Positions 8,674-16,383 of a DNA stretch of 61,475 bases are shown one piece after another. The notes under the pieces are model-generated. The model was not told where the DNA came from and did not search any database. It saw only the letters and a program-made list of their open reading frames with translations. The stretch comes from DATLSM01 sp049585815 (lineage in GTDB: Bacteria; Actinomycetota; Thermoleophilia; Solirubrobacterales; 70-9), in assembly GCA_049585815.1 (NCBI GenBank), contig JBAVAR010000092.1, positions 1 to 61,475 of the forward strand. The letters are read 5' to 3'. How positions within the stretch are numbered: the stretch's first letter is position 1; each line of letters begins with the position of its first letter. The position numbers and the translations under genes were made by a program.

Positions 8674-9556
8674 CCGGCGGGGCCAGCACCCTAAGCGCCC
8701 GTGGCAGGAGGCGCAGTGAGACGGGCAGGTCGGTCAGATGCTCGCCGTCGGCGTAGACCGCCAGCGGCCTGCTGGCACTCAGCTCCAAGCGCGGGGCGCG
8801 GAAGACCTGCACCTCGTCCTCCTCGACGTGGGTGCCCTTGAACACCTTTGGCAGGTTACCCAGGAACTTGATCTTGCTCACCTCGCCGATTGTGACGACA
8901 TCGAATTCGCCATCGGCGAGGTCGGCCGCAGGTGCGATCAACATCCCGCCGCCATAGGCCCTGCTGTTTGCGGCCGAGACCGAGTAGCCGGTGAAACGGG
9001 TGCGCTCCTCCCCGACGCGAACCGTGAAGCGCACCGGCTTCCATCGCGCCAGCGCGCGGAGCGCCGCCCAGGCGTAGACGAGGTTGCCGCGCAGCCGTGA
9101 TTCGTTGGCGATCCGGTTTGCCTCGGACTCAAAGCCAGCGCTCGCGATTCCCAGGAAGCGCTGTCCGTTGGCCTCTCCGACGTCGATCTCGCGGGTCTGA
9201 CCGGCGGCGATCGTCGCCACCGCCGCCTCTGGCTCGGCGGAGATACCGAGCACCCGGGCGAGGTCGTTCCCGCGGCCACCGGGGACTATCCCAAGCGGTG
9301 TCTCTGAGCCGGCGATCGCCCCGCCGACTGCCCCGACCAGGCCGTCGCCGCTGATCACAATCGGCACCTCACCTGCCGAGATCGCCGCCAGCGCCTGCTC
9401 GGCACCGTCCTCAAGTCCGCCGGTTCGCTGCACCCTGAACTCGATTCGGCGTGCGTCCAGCGCCGCCTCGACCCGCGGCAGCAGCTTCAACGCTCTGCCT
9501 CCAGCCGAGCGGGGGTTGACCAGCAGCGCCAGGGGCATGCCCGCGATCTCAGTCAT
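8666..9556 (-). CDS. Diacylglycerol kinase family lipid kinase (YegS/DgkB-like)
   Basis: This is a 296-residue soluble lipid kinase of the DagK catalytic family. It has the N-terminal LLVNPRSAGG, the nucleotide loop ISGDGLVGAVGG (canonical GGDGT replaced by SGDGL) and PGGRGNDLARVLG. It probably phosphorylates diacylglycerol or another lipid alcohol at the membrane. It is the first gene of the unit leading into murT and gatD, so it may recycle lipid by-products of envelope assembly; that link is inference. The ATG lies 10 nt after a TAGGCT box. Confidence 0.85.
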   Translation of the reverse strand: MTEIAGMPLALLVNPRSAGGRALKLLPRVEAALDARRIEFRVQRTGGLEDGAEQALAAISAGEVPIVISGDGLVGAVGGAIAGSETPLGIVPGGRGNDLARVLGISAEPEAAVATIAAGQTREIDVGEANGQRFLGIASAGFESEANRIANESRLRGNLVYAWAALRALARWKPVRFTVRVGEERTRFTGYSVSAANSRAYGGGMLIAPAADLADGEFDVVTIGEVSKIKFLGNLPKVFKGTHVEEDEVQVFRAPRLELSASRPLAVYADGEHLTDLPVSLRLLPRALRVLAPPGG

Positions 9557-9566
9557 CGATCGCGGC

Positions 9567-9572
9567 AGCCTA
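9567..9572 (-). promoter_or_regulatory. -10 box of the lipid kinase-murT-gatD operon
   Basis: TAGGCT on the minus strand is 10 nt upstream of the ATG at 9556. No Shine-Dalgarno sequence lies between. Confidence 0.45.
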
Positions 9573-9586
9573 GATGGAGGGTGAGT

Positions 9587-10078
9587 TCAGCCACGGCCGC
9601 AACGGCGGGCGATGAAGAAGTCGCCCTCGCCGGCCTCGCCCACCTCGACCTGTTCGAGGCCTCTGCGCGCGAGTCTGCGCCGCACCCGCACAGGAGCCTC
9701 GGCAAAGGGTCCCCCTGGCCTGCTCGTCCGCGCCAGGATGAGGTATCCGCCTGGGCTCAAAACGCGTGCCACCTCCCGCATCTCGGGACGCTCGTCAACA
9801 AGGGCGACAAGGTCAAAGAATTCGTCGGGGTAGGGCAGCGACGCGGCCCTGCCGGCCTTGAAGGCGATGCGCCCCTCGGGATCGAGTCCGACCCGGGCGC
9901 TCGCCTCGCGAATCAGTGCCTCGGAGGGATCGACGCCACGCACGCGGGCGCGGGGAAACTCCCTGGCAAGGAAGATCGCCGGCTCGCCATTTCCGCAGCC
10001 GATGACCAGGACCCGCTCGGGGGATCTGGGGACGCACAGCGCAGCGACGGCCAGCGGCGTGAGGGGCGGCGTGGACAG
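9587..10078 (-). CDS. Class I SAM-dependent methyltransferase, start codon uncertain
   Basis: About 163 residues of a methyltransferase core are clear: the SAM loop VLVIGCGNGEPAIFLA, the acidic GVDPSE, and a late LSPGGYLILARTSRPGG segment resembling ubiquinone/menaquinone C-methyltransferases. In this frame I find no ATG, GTG or TTG between the SAM motif and the divergent cyclophilin gene. The frame only finds a start deep inside that gene, which is implausible. I mark a CTG at 10078 as a provisional start. A non-AUG start or a sequence error are both possible. Confidence 0.6.
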   Translation of the reverse strand: MSTPPLTPLAVAALCVPRSPERVLVIGCGNGEPAIFLAREFPRARVRGVDPSEALIREASARVGLDPEGRIAFKAGRAASLPYPDEFFDLVALVDERPEMREVARVLSPGGYLILARTSRPGGPFAEAPVRVRRRLARRGLEQVEVGEAGEGDFFIARRCGRG

Positions 10079-10117
10079 GTCCCGATGATCGCAACTGGAC
10101 CGTTTCCGGCGATCATC

Positions 10118-10123
10118 TAGTCT
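10118..10123 (+). promoter_or_regulatory. -10 box of the cyclophilin gene
   Basis: TAGTCT lies 9 nt before the ATG at 10133, with no Shine-Dalgarno sequence in between. Confidence 0.45.
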
Positions 10124-10132
10124 TCCGCGCCG

Positions 10133-10852
10133 ATGGAGAAACAGGGTCCTGACCGCCGTCTGATCATCCTCGCCGTCTTCGCGGTTGTCGCGGCCGCAAT
10201 CGTTGCCGTGATCCTGATCGCCCGCAGTGGCAGCAGCAGCAGCAGTAGTAGTAGTAGCAGTAGTAGTAGCAGCACCGACTCGAGCACGACGACCGCCAGC
10301 GCTCCCGGGTGCAAGCAGGTCGAAGCGCCGCCACCAAAGCACGTCAAGCTCAAGGCTCCGAAGCAAACGGTGAAGCCCGGCGAAAAGTTGACGGCGGCGG
10401 TGAGAACAAGCTGTGGCAGCTTCGAAATAGCACTCGCCACCAAGGAAGCGCCGAAAACCACGAACTCCTTCGCCTACCTTGCGCGGCTCGGCTTCTACAA
10501 CGACCTGACCTTCCACCGGATCGTGCCGGGCTTTGTGATCCAGGGCGGAGATCCGCTCGGCAACGGCACAGGCGGCCCCGGCTACACGGTGGTCGAGAAG
10601 CCCCCGTCCCACATTTCCTACACCCGGGGCACGGTGGCGATGGCGAAGAGTTCAAGCGAGCCCTCCGGCAGTTCGGGCAGCCAGTTCTTCGTCGTCACCG
10701 GAGCAAATGCCGGGCTGCCGCCTGAATACGCGCTTGTCGGCAGGATCAGCGCCGGGGCCGCTGTGGTCGCCCGGATCGGCAGCCTCGGCACCAAAACCGA
10801 AAAACCAAAGCAGACTGTCCTGATCGAAAAGATGACAATCAAGAAGGGTTAG
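10133..10852 (+). CDS. Membrane-anchored or secreted cyclophilin-type peptidyl-prolyl isomerase
   Basis: The enzyme catalyses cis-trans isomerisation of prolyl bonds and here acts outside the membrane. Residues 8-32 form one hydrophobic anchor. A run of 14 serines and an STT-rich linker follow, with a cysteine (APGC) after the linker. The cyclophilin domain fills the rest, with FHRIVPGFVIQGGDP and SGSQFFVV as signature segments. Total length is 239 residues. The linker is encoded by an AGC/AGT repeat. A peroxiredoxin gene follows 9 bp downstream. Confidence 0.93.
   Translation: MEKQGPDRRLIILAVFAVVAAAIVAVILIARSGSSSSSSSSSSSSSSTDSSTTTASAPGCKQVEAPPPKHVKLKAPKQTVKPGEKLTAAVRTSCGSFEIALATKEAPKTTNSFAYLARLGFYNDLTFHRIVPGFVIQGGDPLGNGTGGPGYTVVEKPPSHISYTRGTVAMAKSSSEPSGSSGSQFFVVTGANAGLPPEYALVGRISAGAAVVARIGSLGTKTEKPKQTVLIEKMTIKKG
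10232..10273 (+). repeat. AGC/AGT trinucleotide tract encoding a poly-serine linker
   Basis: Fourteen consecutive serine codons use only AGC and AGT, in the order 4 AGC, 4 AGT, 1 AGC, 3 AGT, 2 AGC. This is a candidate slippage-prone microsatellite whose length changes would stay in frame. Confidence 0.9.
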
Positions 10853-10861
10853 GCGGGCCAC

Positions 10862-11314
10862 ATGGCCAAGGCCCAGGTGGGAGACCCGGCGCCGGACTTC
10901 GAGCTGGCGGGGACCGGCGGTAGGACATACAAGCTATCCGACTACCGCGGGCGAAAGGTGATCCTCGCCTTCTACCCGGGTGACTTCACCGCAGTCTGCA
11001 CCAAGCAGTTCTGTTCATATCGCGATGAGGGCGAGCGACTCGACAAGCTTGGTGCCGACGTGCTCGGGATCTCGCCTCAGTCGGTCGACTCGCATGAGCG
11101 CTTCACCGAGGAGAAGCGCCTCAACGTTCCGCTGCTTGCCGACGAGGACAAGGAGGTGGCCCGCGCCTTCGGCGTCCTTGCCGGTCCGATGGTCCGCCGG
11201 GCGGTCTTCATCCTCGATGAGGAGGGGATCATCCGACACCGCAAGGTGACGCTTGTCGGCCTCAGCTTCGAGTCAGTCGAGGACCTCGAAGGCGCGCTCG
11301 CCACGCTGGCCTGA
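10862..11314 (+). CDS. bcp: Thioredoxin-dependent peroxiredoxin (BCP/PrxQ type)
   Basis: The 150-residue enzyme reduces hydrogen peroxide and organic peroxides in the cytosol, using thioredoxin as reductant. The peroxidatic cysteine is Cys46 in PGDFTAVCTKQFC. The resolving cysteine is Cys51, five residues later, the spacing typical of atypical two-cysteine BCP/PrxQ enzymes. Its stop codon shares a base with the ATG of the following hydrolase (TGATG), so the two are coupled. Confidence 0.93.
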   Translation: MAKAQVGDPAPDFELAGTGGRTYKLSDYRGRKVILAFYPGDFTAVCTKQFCSYRDEGERLDKLGADVLGISPQSVDSHERFTEEKRLNVPLLADEDKEVARAFGVLAGPMVRRAVFILDEEGIIRHRKVTLVGLSFESVEDLEGALATLA

Positions 11315-12168
11315 TGCCGGCGGCGGGCGGCCCGGTGCCCTTCACGATCGGAGCGAGCCCCGCGATTCGCGGCGAGTCCGCGGGTGAGGGCCCACCGGTA
11401 CTCCTCTGCCACGGGATCACCGCAACCCGCCGCTACGTCCTCCACGGCTCGCGGGCGCTGGAGCGCGCCGGGCACACCGTCATCACATATGACGCTCGCG
11501 GTCACGGGGATTCCGATCCTGCTCCCACGGGACAGGGCTACGGATATGCGGAGATGGTCGACGACCTGGAAGCGGTGATCGGGGCGACCGTGGGTGCCCG
11601 GCCCCTGGCGCTGGCCGGGCACTCGATGGGCGCCCACACGGCGGTCGCCTTCGCCCTGCGCCACCCTGAGCGGGTCACGGGTCTGGTTGTGATCGGCCCG
11701 GTCTACGCGGGGGAGATCTCCCCCGCGGCGATCTCCTACTGGGACGGGCTCGCCGATGCGCTTGATCGGGGTGGGGTGGACGGCTTTCTTGACTACATCG
11801 ACCGCGAACAGGGGATCGACGATGCCTGGCGTGAGAAAGTTCTCCGCTTCACCCGGTCCCGAATGCTGCTCCACCGCCATCCCGCGGCAGTGGTGGATGC
11901 CCTGCATCAGGTCGCGCGCTCACGCCCCTTTGAATCGATGGCATCGCTGGAGGGGCTCGACGTCCCCGCCCTGGTCATCGCCAGCAACGACGAGGCAGAC
12001 CCAGGTCACCCCCAGGCGGTCGCGGCCGCATATGCCGAGCGCCTGCCGCGGGCGCGGCTGATCGTGGAGGGAGAGGGGGAGTCGCCGTTGGCATGGCAGG
12101 GCGGCAGGATCGCGCGCGAGATTGCTTTCTTTTGCGCCCTGCCCGAGGTCGTGGAGCGCTTCGGCTAG
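11314..12168 (+). CDS. Alpha/beta-fold hydrolase
   Basis: The 284-residue protein has the oxyanion LCHGITATRR segment near residue 30 and the nucleophile elbow GHSMGAH near residue 103. The C-terminal strand where the catalytic histidine is usually found reads GEGESPLAWQ, with Glu at the position expected for His (GH.SP), so the classical triad may be incomplete. The substrate is unknown. It is translationally coupled to the peroxiredoxin gene. Confidence 0.83.
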   Translation: MPAAGGPVPFTIGASPAIRGESAGEGPPVLLCHGITATRRYVLHGSRALERAGHTVITYDARGHGDSDPAPTGQGYGYAEMVDDLEAVIGATVGARPLALAGHSMGAHTAVAFALRHPERVTGLVVIGPVYAGEISPAAISYWDGLADALDRGGVDGFLDYIDREQGIDDAWREKVLRFTRSRMLLHRHPAAVVDALHQVARSRPFESMASLEGLDVPALVIASNDEADPGHPQAVAAAYAERLPRARLIVEGEGESPLAWQGGRIAREIAFFCALPEVVERFG

Positions 12169-12171
12169 CGT
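12166..12171 (+). promoter_or_regulatory. -10 box overlapping the hydrolase stop codon
   Basis: TAGCGT begins with the TAG stop of the upstream gene and lies 10 nt before the ATG at 12182. Confidence 0.4.
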
Positions 12172-12181
12172 TGAGCGCTGA

Positions 12182-12886
12182 ATGACGATGAGGGTACGTA
12201 TGGGCGCCAAACGTGGCGGGCGGGCGGCGGCCGTGGGCCTGGCAGCGCTGCTGCTCGCCACCCCATCCGCCATCGCAAAGGGGGGGAACCCCGATTTCAG
12301 CTCGGTGATCCGCCAGGTGAGGCCAACGGTCGCCGGCGTCGACTTCCTATCTCTCGAAAACGGCAACCGCATGCGGGTAATCGATCGCCACGCTAACCAG
12401 GTGACGATCTACGGCTATGAGCGGGAGCCATACGCTCGCGTTCTGCCCAGCGGGACCGTGCAGGTGAACCTGCGCTCGCCAGCCACCTACCTCAACCGCT
12501 ACCGCCCCGCCGACCCGCTCGTGCCGCGATTTGCGAGCGCTCTGGCCAAACCGCGGTGGCGAACCATCGGCCGCTCGGGCAAGTTCACCTGGATAGATCA
12601 GCGCACACACTGGATCGGGGCCGGCGTCCCGCCCCAGGTGACCGACCAGAGCCGCAGGACCAAGGTCCTCAACTTTCGCATCCCGGTGCGGATCAATGGC
12701 AACAGAGGCGCGGTGGTGGGTGCCGTGTTCTGGACCGGGGTCCCCGGTCCCTCGACCGGTCGGCTGATCGCGGCCGGGGCGATCATGATCCTCGCGGCCG
12801 GCGCCCTGCTGTTAATCTCGCGCCGGCGCCGCGGGCACTCCGGCGGGGCCCGGCGGGGCGGCGAACCGGCCAGGGAGGCCTGGTAG
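12182..12886 (+). CDS. Hypothetical secreted protein with C-terminal membrane anchor
   Basis: I do not recognise the family. The 234-residue protein starts with a basic, then hydrophobic, signal peptide ending near an SAIA site around residue 32. An extracytoplasmic domain of about 140 residues follows, rich in Arg, Tyr and Val and with no cysteines. One C-terminal transmembrane helix (about residues 198-214) and a basic cytoplasmic tail RRRRG complete it, as in sortase-independent anchored surface proteins. It precedes a VKOR-DsbA pair, but a functional link is not shown. Confidence 0.75.
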   Translation: MTMRVRMGAKRGGRAAAVGLAALLLATPSAIAKGGNPDFSSVIRQVRPTVAGVDFLSLENGNRMRVIDRHANQVTIYGYEREPYARVLPSGTVQVNLRSPATYLNRYRPADPLVPRFASALAKPRWRTIGRSGKFTWIDQRTHWIGAGVPPQVTDQSRRTKVLNFRIPVRINGNRGAVVGAVFWTGVPGPSTGRLIAAGAIMILAAGALLLISRRRRGHSGGARRGGEPAREAW

Positions 12887-12919
12887 CGCGGCGAGCTTTA
12901 GCCTGTCGCGTACCTTTCG

Positions 12920-13408
12920 ATGCCGATGAAGCCCCCATCTGAGTTCACCTTGCGCCGGATCATCGCGGCGATCGCTGCGATCGGTATCGGCGTCGCCACC
13001 TACATCACGATCGCCGACTCCGGCGGCGGTGCTCCCGCCTGCCTTGCCGGCGGAGGGGGGTGCCAGACAGTAGCCAGCAGCTCCTACTCCCACATCGCCG
13101 GAGTCAACGTCGCCATCTTCGGGATCGCCGGATACGTGCTGCTTTTGGGGACGGCTTTCGCCCGGGGAGACGCCGGGCGATTCGCCGGCTTCGCCTTCTC
13201 GCTGGTTGGCTTCGGTTTCAGTTTCTACCTGACCTACCTGGAGCTGTTCAGGATCCACGCGATCTGCCAATGGTGCGTGGGAAGCGCCGTGCTTATGACG
13301 GTGCTCTTCGCCCTCAACGTGACCCGACTCCTTGCCTATGGGGGGACGGTGGACGATTCCCCGAGCGCCGGGCGGGCGCCAATTCCAACTCAACCGGAGG
13401 ATGCATGA
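12920..13408 (+). CDS. Vitamin K epoxide reductase (VKOR) family membrane protein
   Basis: VKOR homologues re-oxidise DsbA-like proteins using quinone, taking the place of DsbB in many Actinobacteria. The 162-residue protein has four or five membrane segments, an outer cysteine pair near residues 35 and 43 (ACLAGGGGC), a following serine, and the catalytic CQWC motif near residue 116. It overlaps the DsbA-like gene by ATGA, so the oxidase and its substrate are made together. Confidence 0.93.
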   Translation: MPMKPPSEFTLRRIIAAIAAIGIGVATYITIADSGGGAPACLAGGGGCQTVASSSYSHIAGVNVAIFGIAGYVLLLGTAFARGDAGRFAGFAFSLVGFGFSFYLTYLELFRIHAICQWCVGSAVLMTVLFALNVTRLLAYGGTVDDSPSAGRAPIPTQPEDA

Positions 13409-14178
13409 GCAACAAACGGGATCAGGAGAGAGAGCGACTTCGCGCCCACCGGCTCGAACGCGAGCAGGAGGAGGCCCAGGCCAACGCGCGGCGGCGACGC
13501 CTGGTCCAGCTGGGTAGCGGCGCCGTCTTCCTGGTTGTCGTCGTCGTCGCCGTGCTCGTCGTGGTCAGCCAGAACCAGAACTCGGGTGGGAGCGGCAACA
13601 TCGAAGACGTCGCCCTCGTCGACAAGCTGGTGGGCGGCATTCCGCAGGAAGGCACGATGCTGGGCGACCCGAAGGCAAAGGTCACCGTGTACGAGTACGG
13701 AGACCTCCAGTGCCCGATCTGCAAAGAGTATTCCGAACAAATTCTCCCCCAGATCATCGAAGGACAGATCCGCGAAGGGAAGGCGAAGATCGAATTCCGC
13801 AACTTCACCATCATTGGCCCGCAGTCCAAGCCGGCCGGGGCGGCAGCGCTCGCCGCGGGCGAACAGGGCCGTGGTTGGAACTACATCGACATCTTCTACC
13901 GCAACCAGGGCGAGGAGGACTCCGGCTATGCCACCGAATCCTTCCTGACCGAAATCGCGAAGGCCGCGGGCGTCAAGAACATGGCGAAGTGGAACGCCGA
14001 TCGCAAGAGCAAGGCCCTTACCGACAAAGTCACGGCCACGACCGAAGAGGCGGAAAACCTCGGATTCACCGGCACACCGTCCTTCGCGGTCAAGGGCCCG
14101 AACAGCAACGGTCTCAACACACTGGGGACTCCGGGATCGGCCGAAGCGATTGAAGAAGCGATCAAGAAGGCAGGCTGA
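13405..14178 (+). CDS. DsbA-like thiol:disulfide oxidoreductase, membrane-anchored
   Basis: This 257-residue protein has a basic cytoplasmic coil (about residues 1-32) and one very valine-rich membrane helix (about 33-54). An extracytoplasmic thioredoxin-fold domain follows, with the active site CPIC in YGDLQCPICKEY and a cis-proline loop GTPSF. It fits the DsbA/TrbB group that forms disulfides in secreted proteins. GGAGG precedes the ATG at 13405 and the start overlaps the VKOR stop. It is followed by a hairpin terminator. Confidence 0.92.
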   Translation: MSNKRDQERERLRAHRLEREQEEAQANARRRRLVQLGSGAVFLVVVVVAVLVVVSQNQNSGGSGNIEDVALVDKLVGGIPQEGTMLGDPKAKVTVYEYGDLQCPICKEYSEQILPQIIEGQIREGKAKIEFRNFTIIGPQSKPAGAAALAAGEQGRGWNYIDIFYRNQGEEDSGYATESFLTEIAKAAGVKNMAKWNADRKSKALTDKVTATTEEAENLGFTGTPSFAVKGPNSNGLNTLGTPGSAEAIEEAIKKAG

Positions 14179-14192
14179 GCTAAGGCGGTGAT

Positions 14193-14228
14193 CGCCGAGG
14201 CTCCTGTGCTCCTGCAGGAGCCTCGGCG
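14193..14228 (+). terminator. Hairpin terminator after the VKOR-DsbA operon
   Basis: A 14-bp perfect stem (14193-14206 with 14215-14228, starting CGCCGAGG) closes an 8-nt loop, 14 bp after the stop codon. The U-tract is poor, so it may act as a Rho-assisted or RNA-stabilising stem. Confidence 0.65.
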
Positions 14229-14384
14229 GGTCCGTCAATGATCTGAGGACCTGGAAGCTCTCCAGCGTGAACCAGCGTCGCGGCCACGCTCCCGCACCTC
14301 CAGGCCGGACCGAGCTAAGCAGGGTTCCTTCGTCTGCCCGATCATCTCGTGTGTCCAAAAAAAGGCGGCGACGGATCGGCCGGG

Positions 14385-14390
14385 TAGCCT
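14385..14390 (+). promoter_or_regulatory. -10 box of the chromate transporter gene
   Basis: TAGCCT ends 7 nt before the GTG at 14398. The 219 bp between the previous gene and this start hold the terminator hairpin and otherwise nothing I recognise. Confidence 0.5.
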
Positions 14391-14397
14391 GCCGCGC

Positions 14398-15576
14398 GTG
14401 GGCGCCGAAACGTCGAATCCGGCGGCGAGCGTTGCCGCGCCGGAGCTGTTGGAAATCCTCCGGGAGTGGGGCCGAATTGGGGCGATCGGTTTTGGCGGGC
14501 CGCCCGCCCACATCGCGCTCTTCCGCGACCTCTGCGTAGCTCGCCGGGGCTGGCTCAGCGCCGAGCAGTTCGAGGACGCGATCGCCGCCACCAATCTCCT
14601 GCCGGGTCCCGGCTCAACCCAGATGGCAATCTTCTGCGCCTGGCGGCTGCGCGGGGTTCGCGGAGCCCTGCTCGGCGGCCTCGCCTTCATCATTCCCGGC
14701 CTCGTTGTGATCATTCTCTTGGCGCTCCTTTTCCTCGGAGGGACGCCGCCGCTGTGGGTGCGCGGTGCGGGAGCCGGGGCTGGGGCGGCGGTCGCCGCAG
14801 TCGCGGTGAGAGCCGGGCTCGGCCTCGTGCCGGCTAGCTGGGCCCGAGCCCATCAAACCCACCCGCTGCGCTGGGGCATCTACGGTGCTCTCGGGCTCCT
14901 TGCCGCGGCGACCCTTGGCCCCTGGCTGGTCTTGGTACTGGTCGGCTGCGGAGCATTTGAGCTGCTGAGGCGACGCTCCCCCGAGGTTATGTCAACTTAC
15001 GGGCTATGGGTGATTCCGATTGCGGCGACCGCTGCAAGCGGAGGGATCGGGGCGCTGGTCTGGGTCGCCCTCAAGGTGGGCGCCCTGTCCTATGGGGGTG
15101 GCTTCGTGATCGTGCCGCTGATGCAGGCCGATGCCGTCAGCCATTACCACTGGATGAGCTCGGGCCAGTTCCTCAACGCGGTCGCACTCGGGCAGGTGAC
15201 ACCAGGGCCAGTGGTGCACACGGTCGCGGTGGTCGGCTACGCCGCGGCGGGAATCCCGGGTGCGCTGCTGGCCTCCCTGGTTGCCTTCGCGCCGTCCTTT
15301 TCGTTCATTCTGATCGGCGCCAAGCGCTTCGATCGCCTGCGGAGCGACGAGAGGGCTCGCGCATTCCTCGACGGAGCGGGACCCGCGGCGATCGGAGCAA
15401 TTCTTGGCTCGGCGATCCCGCTGGCGGGAGCGCTCTCGGAGGGCTGGCAGCTCGTGGTCCTCGCCGCGGCGGCCGTGGCATTGCTGGTGTTGCGGCGCGG
15501 GGTTGTCGCCACTCTGCTTACGGCCGCTGTCGCAGGCGTGGTTTTGGGGGTCCTTGGAGCATCATTGCCAGCCTGA
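14398..15576 (+). CDS. chrA: Chromate transporter ChrA (two-domain, long-chain)
   Basis: ChrA exports chromate from the cytoplasm. The 392-residue membrane protein carries two CHR domains in tandem. The first has FGGPPAHIALFRD and LLPGPGSTQMA near residues 38-80. The second has YGGGFVIVPLMQ and LGQVTPGPVVH near residues 235-275, the expected duplicated layout of long-chain family members. The GTG start follows a TAGCCT box by 7 nt. It is a stand-alone gene; downstream the base composition drops sharply. Confidence 0.92.
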   Translation: MGAETSNPAASVAAPELLEILREWGRIGAIGFGGPPAHIALFRDLCVARRGWLSAEQFEDAIAATNLLPGPGSTQMAIFCAWRLRGVRGALLGGLAFIIPGLVVIILLALLFLGGTPPLWVRGAGAGAGAAVAAVAVRAGLGLVPASWARAHQTHPLRWGIYGALGLLAAATLGPWLVLVLVGCGAFELLRRRSPEVMSTYGLWVIPIAATAASGGIGALVWVALKVGALSYGGGFVIVPLMQADAVSHYHWMSSGQFLNAVALGQVTPGPVVHTVAVVGYAAAGIPGALLASLVAFAPSFSFILIGAKRFDRLRSDERARAFLDGAGPAAIGAILGSAIPLAGALSEGWQLVVLAAAAVALLVLRRGVVATLLTAAVAGVVLGVLGASLPA

Positions 15577-15606
15577 GCGGGTGCTTATTCAGGCGCAAAC
15601 ACCTTC

Positions 15607-15644
15607 ATAATCGTGCAGGTTGACATAACAATGATTATCGTGCA
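15607..15644 (+). repeat. Direct repeats flanking a TTGACA element
   Basis: ATAATCGTGCA (15607-15617) and ATTATCGTGCA (15634-15644) lie 27 bp apart, with TTGACA at 15620-15625 between them. The arrangement could be a regulated promoter or the end of a mobile element. Confidence 0.6.
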
Positions 15645-15649
15645 TTGAA

Positions 15650-16064
15650 GGGTAATGGGTCAGTTTGAATCTTTAGAGTCGAACGATGCCAAGGATGCTC
15701 CTTGTCCTAGCGTTGCTTCTGGCAGCTATCGTCGTTAGAGCTGAAATCTCGCGGGAACCCTCTGTCGGCAAAATGGCTCAGGGAAATGCGGTTCCATTTG
15801 ATGTGACCTTCACTCACGGGCCAGTGTCCAGCGACCCCCTATCGCGTTGGGAGCGCGCGGCGGCGCTGAGGCATGCGCAAATCCATCAGGTTGCCACCCT
15901 TCGCGTCATCCCGAGAGTTGGGTCGTATCCGCGCTCATTTTGGACTCTGTTTCGGCGGTTGCAGCACTCCACGGCTAAGGCGCTCCATCGGCCACGCCAA
16001 TAGGGCTACCCCGCGAGTTGCGGCAATCTGCAGCAAATAGCGGATTTCAAACTGACCATTACCC
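15650..16064. mobile_element. 415-bp inverted-repeat-bounded segment, possible MITE or IS remnant
   Basis: The left end, starting GGGTAATGGGTCAG (15650-15670), matches the reverse complement of 16044-16064 over about 20 bp with one base missing. A third copy of the core, TCAGTTTGAAA, lies at 16081-16091 and pairs perfectly with TTTCAAACTGA at 16045-16055. I see no transposase and no convincing target duplication. Multiple end repeats resemble the organisation of IS21-type termini, but that is a weak inference. The segment is visibly AT-richer than its neighbours. Confidence 0.45.
15686..16003 (+). CDS. Possible small secreted protein inside the inverted-repeat segment
   Basis: The 105-residue frame starts with a plausible signal peptide (MPRMLLVLALLLAAIVV) followed by a basic, low-complexity tail rich in Arg and His. 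I recognise no family. There is no clear ribosome binding site, and codon use differs from the GC-rich neighbours. It may be a chance frame in mobile DNA. Confidence 0.3.
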   Translation: MPRMLLVLALLLAAIVVRAEISREPSVGKMAQGNAVPFDVTFTHGPVSSDPLSRWERAAALRHAQIHQVATLRVIPRVGSYPRSFWTLFRRLQHSTAKALHRPRQ

Positions 16065-16370
16065 GTTGATCGGTGGTGTCTCAGTTTGAAAATTCCGGCC
16101 TAAGATTGCGCATCGCGAAGCTCGTCCTCGCACTCGTCGTTGCTGCGGTCCTGATCGTCGGGCTTGAAGTGACAGGGGAAAGCAGCCACTCGCGATATCC
16201 GGCCCTTCCGCTACCCGTTGTGTGTGAGTGGGTCGGTTTGAACACCGCTGGGGCATCCGTCTTCGGAGCCTTCGCTATCCGGAGGGTCGCACCACCTTTG
16301 AGTGAATCAGGTCGACGGTCAACGGCCATGGTCCCATCAGATTTAACCTGGCCGCTTACAGCAGCCGAGT

Positions 16371-16376
16371 TACCCT
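16371..16376 (+). promoter_or_regulatory. -10 box of the small membrane protein gene
   Basis: TACCCT ends 7 nt before the GTG at 16384. The 16065-16370 stretch before it holds a third inverted-repeat core and short overlapping frames on both strands that I cannot support. Confidence 0.45.
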
Positions 16377-16383
16377 TACTGTC

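Noticed and set aside
13541..13563. GTC-rich triplet run in the DsbA-like gene, with a similar run near 31609
   Set aside because: Both encode valine in membrane helices; codon preference explains them without invoking a repeat element.
13390..14511. A 373-codon open frame on the minus strand
   Set aside because: It is antisense to the DsbA-like gene, crosses the terminator hairpin, and shows no domain.
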